A DNA stretch of 64,000 nt from NCBI RefSeq assembly GCF_000187895.1, contig NZ_DS990119.1, forward strand, positions 434,001 to 498,000. Direction: 5' to 3'. The stretch is from Phocaeicola plebeius DSM 17135 (GTDB taxonomy: Bacteria > Bacteroidota > Bacteroidia > Bacteroidales > Bacteroidaceae). Below, one piece after another: positions 1 through 6,907 of the stretch. Made by a program: the position numbers and the translations under genes. The stretch's first letter is position 1. Each line of letters begins with the position of its first letter. The notes beneath the pieces were generated by a model. That model saw only the letters and a program-made list of their open reading frames with translations. It did no database searches and was not told the origin of the DNA.

Positions 1-420
1 ATTGTTTCTCGCCAGCATGATGAGGGGCAAGACCAAAATCCAGGTGCTTATGGTGCTATCACAGGTATTGCGATATATGTTTTCGAGAAAGATTATGAAA
101 AAGCTGTTGAGATAATAAATCCTATTGTTGACAGTAGAAATAAATCTCATGTCTGGTGCCCTAAATGTGGAAGTTACAATGTGTCAGCCATAGCCGTAAG
201 TAATAAATACGGAACTGCTATAGCATTATGGTGCATCTTTCTTTTTCTTATTCCGGGGCTTTATCTTGTTTGGGCAAATGATTTGGGTATCAGATCAACT
301 ATTGCCGATTATATAGCATTGTCTATGTTTATTTCGTTTTTTATAGTTGCATTCTTGGGAAAAATTTCTAATGCCAATTATATATGTAAAGACTGTAATA
401 AAAGGTTCCACCATAAATGA
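1..420 (+). CDS. DUF2007-like membrane protein with zinc ribbon, 5' end missing
   Basis: The reading frame is open from base 1, so the gene starts upstream of the window; an internal GTG at 181 is not needed as a start. The visible 139 residues contain a segment ending in DYEKAVEIIN, like the end of DUF2007 (putative signal-transducing) domains. A CPKCG pair follows, then two hydrophobic stretches that look like membrane helices, and a second CKDCN pair close to the C-terminus. The two Cys pairs would form a split zinc ribbon on the same side of the membrane. Function unknown. The DUF2007 assignment rests on the short visible part and is tentative; the reading frame and membrane topology are clear. 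Confidence 0.7.
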   Translation: MVSRQHDEGQDQNPGAYGAITGIAIYVFEKDYEKAVEIINPIVDSRNKSHVWCPKCGSYNVSAIAVSNKYGTAIALWCIFLFLIPGLYLVWANDLGIRSTIADYIALSMFISFFIVAFLGKISNANYICKDCNKRFHHK

Positions 421-486
421 CTTTCTGCAGTAAGCTCCACCGAGTTTAAAGTAATATACTATATCCGCTTCGTTATTCAGCAAAAT

Positions 487-2568
487 TTAAAAAGACTTCA
501 GCAGCGAACTGTTCACCGACCTATCGACCTCTCGTCTGACTTTTTTCGTTTTGTAACCAAAGTCGAAGGTATAAGCTAATTTGATGTGGCAGTACTGACC
601 GTTTGTCCTGAAATCTTCGTCCGAATCATATGCATAGAGGTCATGCTGGAACGTTTTTCGGAACTTCCGGTCGGTAAACGGAGACACGACATTGACTTCC
701 GCAAAAAAGTTTCCCTTGCCGTAAGTACACTCCAGACCGTAGTTGACGGGAGTCTCTTCTATTCCCAGGGAAGTGGTGTTGACAATCTTGTTTCTGAAAT
801 TGACGTAAGGCGAAAGACTGAAATCACCCAGGTAAACATTGGCATTGAGGTTGCCGGTCAGATTTCTGTTGCCGAAACCACACACGGAGTGAACAGACGT
901 ATAATTGTATCTTATATCGCCCGACAGGCTGAACATCCGGTTGAACGAGTGCGAAGCCGCCAGTATGGCAGCATAGTAATGAATGTTTCCACGGTTAATG
1001 AACGACCTGACGAGGTAAGTATCCTGAACATAATAGTCATGAACCACCGGATTATGCTCCAGCTTGTACTGGAGAATGGCCGAAAGTTCGGTTTTCTTTA
1101 TCTTACCGGAATAATACAGGAACGAATTGAATGAACATCCACTCTTCAGGTTCGGATTGCCAGTCTGTACCAGATAAGGATTGAGTCCGATGCGTGCCTG
1201 ATTGATGAGGTCCATGCCGTAATTATAATTGTTATAGGAGGAGGACCATAACAGCATCCCCCCTTTCAGCTGATATTGAAGGTTCAGATTGACACGCGGC
1301 GACAGCTTGCTGAATTTTTCGCTGCCGTGAAGCCGGTACTGAAGCCAGTCCACTCCCACCCTTGACCGTAGTGACAGTTTCGGGCTAAAAGCATAATTAT
1401 AGGAAAGGAAAGCCAGCGACTCATTTTTCCATAGTGACTGCCTCAGCGGATGGCTGCCCTCATATTGCGCATTCCACACATGATGAAAATCGAACAGCTC
1501 GGCCGAAAATGAATGCTTTCCTTTGGACAGGTTATAGATGGCCGACAACTGAAATCCTCCGGCATTTTCCGATTCATAGGAACCCGTCTCATAGTCCTGT
1601 TCAGAGTAAGTACGGTTGTACAAGTTACGAGAATAAATGCCATGCAATCCAAAAGTAAAATCCTGTGTCTTCGATATAGAGATAGTACCCGTCAGATCTA
1701 ATTTAGGAGAAAAGCTCTTCTGGTCAGTATACATCGCAAAATTAGAAGTATTACCCACCGACTCTACCGTGCCGGCCATATTCTCACGAGGAGTATTTTT
1801 GTGTATAAACGACAGTTTCCCGACGACGTACCGACCTGCCTTCTGATGCTGAAGACGGAACTGTACATACTCACTGTGCCGGGAATAATCTTCATCGGAT
1901 GTACTAAAACGCTCGACGGACTGCCCGGGTAATGCATAGGATTCAGCCATGTGGTTATGATTATCCTTCACATTAAAGTAATCACTTCCAGCAAACAAGG
2001 AATAGGTCGTATTGTTACGGTTGACGGTGGTAGCAATATTGTAGTCGCCATGCGTATATCCAATTGTCTGCAAGCCATCCATCTGCAAGTAACCACCCGT
2101 CTTATATTGCTTCAGTATAAAGTTGACAGCTATCTTATCTTTTGCATATTTTCCGGTTGGATTGTCATGATACTCAATCTTTTCTATGTCCTTCGGGCGA
2201 AGCATCTGGATATCTTTGGAATCGGCCTGCTGCCCATTGATATAGAACGACACGGGCATCCCCATTGCCTCAGCTCTATTGGACCGTGTATCGATAATCA
2301 TACCCGGAATCATCAAGCGTTTCAACACTCCATAGCCGCTGTTAGTCGATTTCTTCTGCTGAGAGTTAGGATAAATTACCAAATGATTGTCTACCCGCGA
2401 CACGTTCGATGCCACAATGGTCACTTCATCCAACGCGATGGTCCGGCTGACGGAATCATTTGGCAACGTCTGCGCAATCATACGGAAAGGGCACGAAAGG
2501 AGAAAACAGCCCATTACTATTCTGGACATGTATTTCCTTTTATCCATATAAGACCTGTACTTATTCAT
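487..2568 (-). CDS. Outer-membrane beta-barrel protein (TonB-dependent-receptor-like plug and barrel)
   Basis: About 693 residues. A signal peptide ending near FRMIAQ is followed by a plug-like region (LDEVTIVASN, then PGMIIDTRSN, VSFYINGQQ, and PKDIEKIEYHDNPTGKY) and a long C-terminal part of alternating aromatic beta strands. This is the pattern of the outer-membrane beta-barrel family common in Bacteroidetes, related to TonB-dependent receptors but without an N-terminal carboxypeptidase-like domain. The frame is open up to 2601, but a promoter-like -7 box lies at 2588-2595, so the Met at 2568 (or 2547) is preferred. No SusD partner is adjacent, so the substrate cannot be inferred. Confidence 0.85.
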   Translation of the reverse strand: MNKYRSYMDKRKYMSRIVMGCFLLSCPFRMIAQTLPNDSVSRTIALDEVTIVASNVSRVDNHLVIYPNSQQKKSTNSGYGVLKRLMIPGMIIDTRSNRAEAMGMPVSFYINGQQADSKDIQMLRPKDIEKIEYHDNPTGKYAKDKIAVNFILKQYKTGGYLQMDGLQTIGYTHGDYNIATTVNRNNTTYSLFAGSDYFNVKDNHNHMAESYALPGQSVERFSTSDEDYSRHSEYVQFRLQHQKAGRYVVGKLSFIHKNTPRENMAGTVESVGNTSNFAMYTDQKSFSPKLDLTGTISISKTQDFTFGLHGIYSRNLYNRTYSEQDYETGSYESENAGGFQLSAIYNLSKGKHSFSAELFDFHHVWNAQYEGSHPLRQSLWKNESLAFLSYNYAFSPKLSLRSRVGVDWLQYRLHGSEKFSKLSPRVNLNLQYQLKGGMLLWSSSYNNYNYGMDLINQARIGLNPYLVQTGNPNLKSGCSFNSFLYYSGKIKKTELSAILQYKLEHNPVVHDYYVQDTYLVRSFINRGNIHYYAAILAASHSFNRMFSLSGDIRYNYTSVHSVCGFGNRNLTGNLNANVYLGDFSLSPYVNFRNKIVNTTSLGIEETPVNYGLECTYGKGNFFAEVNVVSPFTDRKFRKTFQHDLYAYDSDEDFRTNGQYCHIKLAYTFDFGYKTKKVRREVDRSVNSSLLKSF

Positions 2569-2587
2569 TTTGTTCTCATGACATTTG

Positions 2588-2595
2588 CAAATATA
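2588..2595 (-). promoter_or_regulatory. Bacteroidales -7 box for the beta-barrel gene
   Basis: TATATTTG on the minus strand matches TAnnTTTG. It places transcription start near 2581, which excludes the most upstream Met of the beta-barrel gene. No clear -33 TTTG was seen. Confidence 0.45.
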
Positions 2596-2619
2596 TAACA
2601 TTTATCCATTAATTCTCCG

Positions 2620-2627
2620 TACCTTTG
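2620..2627 (+). promoter_or_regulatory. Bacteroidales -7 box for the ADP-ribosylglycohydrolase gene
   Basis: TACCTTTG matches TAnnTTTG and lies 22 nt before the ATG at 2650, in the short divergent region shared with the beta-barrel gene. The -33 element is weak. Confidence 0.5.
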
Positions 2628-2649
2628 TATCTATCTAAACGAAAAAAAT

Positions 2650-3444
2650 ATGATTGGAAGCATTCTAGGCGACATCGCAGGCAGCGTCTACGAGTTCCGC
2701 AACATCAAGACAAAAGAGTTTCCTTTCCTCACTCCGCAGAAAGGATATACCGACGACAGCATTCTGACCCTCGCCACGGCCGACTGGCTGCTGCACGGCG
2801 GAGACTGTGCCACCTATTATTTCCGTTATGCCACCCGTTACCCCTGTCCGCTGGGAGGCTTCGGCGGACGTTTCCGCGAATGGCTCCGACAGGGACAACA
2901 GACAGGACAGCTCCGTCCTTACGGCAGCTGCGGCAACGGCTCAGCCATGCGTGTAGGCCCCGTGGGATGGGCATTCCGCACGGAGGAAGAGACACTGGAG
3001 GCTGCACGCACATCGGCAGCCTGCACGCACAACCATCCCGAAGGAATCAAAGGTGCCCAGGCTACGGCACTCTGCATCTTTCTGGCCCGGAACGGAAAGA
3101 GCAAGGAGAATATAAAAAATACCGTCGAAGCAAAATTCGGCTACAACCTGAACTTCACCTGCGACAGTATTCGTGACACCTATCAATGGGATGCCACCTG
3201 CCAGGGTACCGTGCCCCAGGCCATCCGCGCCTTTCTGGACGGGACGGACTTTGAGGACTGCATACGTACGGCCATCTCACTGGGTGGCGACAGCGACACG
3301 CTAGCCTGCATCACGGGCAGCATTGCCGAAGCATTCTACGGCATTCCCCCTGCCCTGCACGCTCAGGCCATGCTCTACCTGCCAGCTCACTTCCAGCAGA
3401 TAGTGACGGAATTTGAAGGGAAATTCGGACCGGATATCCGCTAG
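2650..3444 (+). CDS. ADP-ribosylglycohydrolase family protein
   Basis: 264 residues, a full-length single-domain member of the ADP-ribosylglycohydrolase (DraG/ARH) fold. It begins with IGSILGDIAGSVYE, has TDDS at 34-37 and GGDSDT at 212-217; these acidic motifs bind the two Mg ions in the family. Members remove ADP-ribose from proteins or small molecules; the substrate here is not evident. No signal peptide, so cytoplasmic. The gene stands alone between a divergent beta-barrel gene and a convergent cupin gene. Confidence 0.9.
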   Translation: MIGSILGDIAGSVYEFRNIKTKEFPFLTPQKGYTDDSILTLATADWLLHGGDCATYYFRYATRYPCPLGGFGGRFREWLRQGQQTGQLRPYGSCGNGSAMRVGPVGWAFRTEEETLEAARTSAACTHNHPEGIKGAQATALCIFLARNGKSKENIKNTVEAKFGYNLNFTCDSIRDTYQWDATCQGTVPQAIRAFLDGTDFEDCIRTAISLGGDSDTLACITGSIAEAFYGIPPALHAQAMLYLPAHFQQIVTEFEGKFGPDIR

Positions 3445-3461
3445 AATTCACTCCCCCCAAA

Positions 3462-3571
3462 AAACGCAAGTACATTCACAAGAAAACGCCTTTGCGTTTT
3501 ACCCGAAACGTAAGTACGTCTTGGGTAAAACGTAAAGGCGTTTGCATCCAAACGTCGAAGCGTTTTTTGCG
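3462..3571 (+). repeat. Five-unit tandem array, exact 22-bp period, dyad-symmetric core
   Basis: Units begin at 3462, 3484, 3506, 3528 and 3550, each starting AAACG. Each unit has the degenerate core AAACGYNNNNNCRTTT (best in units 2, 4 and 5) followed by a roughly 6-nt linker. The core is an inverted repeat (AAACG with CGTTT). The array fills the space between two convergent genes and ends in a short T-run. A second array with the same period and core is at 36121-36230. Units differ too much for a recent duplication; the spacing is better conserved than the sequence. Confidence 0.8.
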
Positions 3572-3599
3572 GCAAAGAATTTTTCTGATTCTCAGTCGG

Positions 3600-4031
3600 T
3601 TATTTTTTCAGGAAATCGGCCCGCATCGGAGAGAAGCAGTCGATGAGCAAACCGGCCTCCAGGCACTTGCAACCGTGAAGTACATCCGGTTCAATATAAA
3701 TACCGTCGCCAGCAGATACCACCTGCGTCTTCCCGCCCACGGTAAACTCAAACTTTCCGCTGGCCACGTAAGTGGTCTGCGTGTGATAATGCGTGTGGGC
3801 TGTACCTACGGCACCCTTCTCAAACTTCACCTTTACGAGCATCACCTGTCCGTCGTATCCCATAATCTGACGGGTTACTCCCTCGCCAGCCGGTTCCCAC
3901 TCGGTTCCTTTCTCTGTTATGAAAACCTCGCTGCGTGTCTTCTTTGTCGGTGTGTCGGTCGTGTTTTCTGCGGTAGCCGACAGCACATTGGTCATTGCCA
4001 AAGCTGCTATCAATACAAATGCTTTTTTCAT
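3600..4031 (-). CDS. Secreted KdgF-like cupin
   Basis: 143 residues starting at the Met before KKAFVLIAA, with a cleavable signal peptide (about residues 1-21). The cupin core follows the pattern of KdgF, the enzyme that linearises 4,5-unsaturated uronates: GEGVTRQIMGYD, then HTHYH with metal-ligand His79 and His81, nearby Gln85, a late LHG with His119, and the KdgF-like ending LIDCFSPMRADF. It lies 25 nt after a PL8 lyase gene, whose products carry exactly such a sugar. Family match and context agree; periplasmic location is inferred from the signal peptide. Substrate not proven. Confidence 0.75.
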   Translation of the reverse strand: MKKAFVLIAALAMTNVLSATAENTTDTPTKKTRSEVFITEKGTEWEPAGEGVTRQIMGYDGQVMLVKVKFEKGAVGTAHTHYHTQTTYVASGKFEFTVGGKTQVVSAGDGIYIEPDVLHGCKCLEAGLLIDCFSPMRADFLKK

Positions 4032-4056
4032 GTTTCTATTTTTAAGATAATGAGTT

Positions 4057-6195
4057 TTAGTTGACTTCAAAACGAAGGGTCGTGCCCCGATCCTTTCCTT
4101 GCGGAAGCGCATGCGTGCCCTGCTTTCCGTTCACCGTAATCTGCATCTCATCCTGACACTGCATGGGGTCACTGAAGTACACCTCCCAGCGTCCGCCCGT
4201 TCCCCGTCCGATACGGTACAGACCAGGCGTGTGAAAATCCACTTCCAGTTCCGGTGTTACACGAAGGGTAAAAGGTTCACGCACGGCTGCCCAGCAGACC
4301 GAACGGTCGACTTGCCACACAGCCTGCAAGCGGCTGTCGTTGCACATCACCCGGAAATTGTCGGTACGGAAATTACGCAAGTCGGCTTCCGTTGTCTCGG
4401 GAAGGACGGCATAACAGTAAGAAGACTCTTTCGGACGTACGCCGTGGTCCAGATAAAGGGTGAACAACCGGCCCGAAACGGTATCGTTCTTGTACATCTT
4501 CATCACGTCGTGCCAACTTCCGGAAGATGCTACCGTGCGGGTAAAGCAACTGTCCAGATTGTTCCACAGCACATACCCACGTCCGTGATGCCAGATTCGC
4601 GTATCGTCGGCAGTAGAGATGCGAAGCGGTTCCTCCCTGCTCCAGCACTGCTCCACGGCGGTGGTGACATGAAGAGCCGAATCGGAAGAGATGCCTGCTC
4701 CCAGACAAAGCACCGCCTCATCGGCAAAGAGCCAGAACTTCTGCGCCTTCAGCCCGTCGCGGTCCAGCTCCATGGCGCTGATTCCGTTTTTCCCATCCGA
4801 CAAGCCTCCCACAAAGCGGCCCCGATTGCGCGGATAATAGCTGTGCTTGAGCAACGGCACCGGACGGACATCGTCGTAACAAGTCACACCGGGCAATTTG
4901 CGCCAGTCCCATAACGGGAAGATATCGTAATATTCCGTTGCATCCTTATAAATATAGAGGGCCCCGTCGGCCATGTAATAGCCTTTCATGTTATCGCCGT
5001 TCATACTCTCCACTCCCATCACGCGGTCGGATGCCATCTTGAGCGAGGCCATCCATCCGGCACGGCGGCTCAACGTGTAGTCCGACTGCCAGAAATGCTT
5101 GTGGCCAATCAGCCCGTTGTGCGGCGAAAAACAGTTTTCCAGCAGACGGGCAGCCACCTGGTTGCAGCGTGCATCGCGTCCGCCTCCCAGTTCGGTAGCG
5201 GCAAAAGCCAGGCTCAATGCCTTGTGCAGCGGAGCCGAAGCAAAAAGCTGGCGTCCCAGGGAAGCGATGTCCATTTTCCCCTGCCAGATAACCCACTGAT
5301 AACCCTCTTCCAGCAATCCGGCAATCACCTCCAGTTGCGAAGGCGTAAAAGCCATCGACGTGTCCGAAAAGAGGCCCGACAAAAGGCTCATGGTGTACAC
5401 ATACGCCAGCCCGTAATTACCGAACTGAGGTTGCGGTCCGTGCTGGTGGAAGCACCCGTCGTCCTTGATACCTTCCTTTCCGCCCCGCACAATCTCCGAC
5501 ACAATCGTATCGCGCGCCTGTTTCACTAAATCCAGGTCGTTCTCCAGCACCCCTCGCATCATGACGTTACCCGCCAGCCACACCTTGTTCTGTCCGGTCA
5601 TGCCGAAACGGGCCTGCTTCATCACCGTGATGGCATCCTGCTTCTCGGCATCGGTCAGAAAAGGTTCAAACAAGATAAAGGCAGTGCCCAGCGTACGGGG
5701 AATACCAATCTGATTATAGTACCAGTTCAGGCAGACCGGCTTCTGGACAAACCAGTAGCGCAAGGCCCGATGAATGGCCTTCTCCACCTTCTTCGAATGA
5801 TAATATTCGTTTTCCGGATTGCTGAAGTGCTTCACCATCTCAAGTATCCGTTCGGCATGCAGACGCGGGTCCCATCCCGAACGGTTGGTGTCCTGATAAT
5901 TGATGTCACTCCACGAGCCGTCGGCCTGCAATGCCTTGAGGTAATGCCTCATCCGATCCGCTTCGTACGGCACACGCTGCTGGAGTTCCATCACCACACG
6001 GTCGGATACCGAGAAGCCCGGCTGGTTCTGCAAGAGCAGCTCTTTCAGAGGAGATTCCTCCCCTTCCGACTGCACATAAATCCGGTTGAAATTCTGCCGG
6101 ATGACCGACAAATCGCCTTCCGCCTTACCGAAAGCCTGCGAAAAGGCCAGGCATGCGCAAAAAGAAAAAACTAAACGGGTGTATTTCATAGACAT
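4057..6195 (-). CDS. Polysaccharide lyase family 8 (chondroitin AC / hyaluronate lyase-like)
   Basis: 712 residues with an N-terminal signal peptide (to about residue 23). The first half is the alpha/alpha toroid of PL8, with MTGQNKVWLAG (candidate catalytic Asn203), then FHQHGPQPQFGNYG (His252 and Tyr261); the second half is a beta-sandwich region. PL8 enzymes cleave uronate-containing polysaccharides (chondroitin, hyaluronan, sometimes xanthan) by beta-elimination and leave a 4,5-unsaturated uronate. The gene follows an unknown gene by 18 nt and precedes a KdgF-like cupin. No SusC/SusD pair is present, so this is not a complete polysaccharide utilisation locus. Exact polymer not assignable from sequence alone. 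Confidence 0.85.
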   Translation of the reverse strand: MSMKYTRLVFSFCACLAFSQAFGKAEGDLSVIRQNFNRIYVQSEGEESPLKELLLQNQPGFSVSDRVVMELQQRVPYEADRMRHYLKALQADGSWSDINYQDTNRSGWDPRLHAERILEMVKHFSNPENEYYHSKKVEKAIHRALRYWFVQKPVCLNWYYNQIGIPRTLGTAFILFEPFLTDAEKQDAITVMKQARFGMTGQNKVWLAGNVMMRGVLENDLDLVKQARDTIVSEIVRGGKEGIKDDGCFHQHGPQPQFGNYGLAYVYTMSLLSGLFSDTSMAFTPSQLEVIAGLLEEGYQWVIWQGKMDIASLGRQLFASAPLHKALSLAFAATELGGGRDARCNQVAARLLENCFSPHNGLIGHKHFWQSDYTLSRRAGWMASLKMASDRVMGVESMNGDNMKGYYMADGALYIYKDATEYYDIFPLWDWRKLPGVTCYDDVRPVPLLKHSYYPRNRGRFVGGLSDGKNGISAMELDRDGLKAQKFWLFADEAVLCLGAGISSDSALHVTTAVEQCWSREEPLRISTADDTRIWHHGRGYVLWNNLDSCFTRTVASSGSWHDVMKMYKNDTVSGRLFTLYLDHGVRPKESSYCYAVLPETTEADLRNFRTDNFRVMCNDSRLQAVWQVDRSVCWAAVREPFTLRVTPELEVDFHTPGLYRIGRGTGGRWEVYFSDPMQCQDEMQITVNGKQGTHALPQGKDRGTTLRFEVN

Positions 6196-6213
6196 AGACT
6201 GAACGGTATTTTC

Positions 6214-6789
6214 TTATGACAACATTCCGCCCGGCACGCGACCGATTTCCACTTTCTCAAATTTATATCCCAGGCGTTTGAGCTCAATGGCCACCCCGAT
6301 ACGGAACATCGTACGGCAGGCACGGGCAAACACATGGAAAGCCAGCGGACTCTGCGGCTCTATCTGTTCGTGGCGAATCAGTCCCACGGTAGTCTGTCCG
6401 CAGCGGCGGATGATGTCCTCCAGCTGGCGGGCCTCTTCACCGTCGAGCGACAAGCCGAGCAAATCGCGCACGATGTGTTCATCCATATCGTCAAATCCCT
6501 GCTCTCCGTAGTACGACTGATAAGAAGCCTTTGCGCTGGCCTCCCAGTCTTCGTCCCAGCAAAAAGCTACTCCCAAGCCCAGATAAGCAGCCCAGGCCAC
6601 CGACACCACGGGATAGTCACGAATCTGTTCCACGGCATCGGCCACGTACTCCGGTGCCAGATCGTGCCAGCGGTTGTCCAGGTCCTCCGTAGCCAGCAGA
6701 GTGCCGTCCAGCACATGATAGTCAGTACACAAACGCAGCAATTCCTGCTGCAATCTCTCTTCAAAACGGTTCAAATATTCTGTATCCAT
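6214..6789 (-). CDS. Conserved hypothetical protein, first gene of the PL8-cupin operon
   Basis: 191 residues, no signal peptide and no clear membrane helix; predicted soluble and largely helical. It is acidic near the centre (WDEDWEASAKASYQSYYGEQ, DDMDEHIVRDLLG). I do not recognise the family. It is the first gene after a well-formed promoter (6812-6842) and ends 18 nt before the PL8 gene, so co-transcription is likely, but a cytoplasmic protein need not act on the polysaccharide. Confidence 0.75.
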   Translation of the reverse strand: MDTEYLNRFEERLQQELLRLCTDYHVLDGTLLATEDLDNRWHDLAPEYVADAVEQIRDYPVVSVAWAAYLGLGVAFCWDEDWEASAKASYQSYYGEQGFDDMDEHIVRDLLGLSLDGEEARQLEDIIRRCGQTTVGLIRHEQIEPQSPLAFHVFARACRTMFRIGVAIELKRLGYKFEKVEIGRVPGGMLS

Positions 6790-6811
6790 TGAGGTTTCTT
6801 TATTTTTTTGT

Positions 6812-6842
6812 CAAAGATACGAATTTAGCGAAAACCCACAAA
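6812..6842 (-). promoter_or_regulatory. Promoter of the hypothetical-PL8-cupin operon
   Basis: On the minus strand a -33 TTTG (6842-6839) is separated by 19 nt from a -7 TATCTTTG (6819-6812). This is the best match in the window to the Bacteroides sigma-ABfr consensus. The start codon at 6789 leaves a leader of about 15 nt. The -33 element overlaps the edge of the ppdK terminator. Confidence 0.7.
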
Positions 6843-6883
6843 AAAGCCATCCCGAAAGAAAATACAAGTTCTCACGGGATGGC
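6840..6883 (-). terminator. Rho-independent terminator of ppdK
   Basis: GCCATCCCG (6875-6883 read on minus) pairs with CGGGATGGC (6846-6854), a 9-bp GC-rich stem followed on the minus strand by six U residues, 25 nt after the ppdK stop. Confidence 0.85.
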
Positions 6884-6907
6884 ATCTTATGTTAAAAAAT
6901 CATCAAA

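Noticed and set aside
2625-3176. Plus-strand frame of 183 codons overlapping the ADP-ribosylglycohydrolase gene
   Set aside because: Arg/His-rich shadow frame; the true frame has clear family motifs.
3462-3571. The 22-bp array as a CRISPR array
   Set aside because: Units are degenerate throughout; there are no identical repeats separated by unique spacers of 30-40 bp, and no cas genes occur in the window. Same for 36121-36230.
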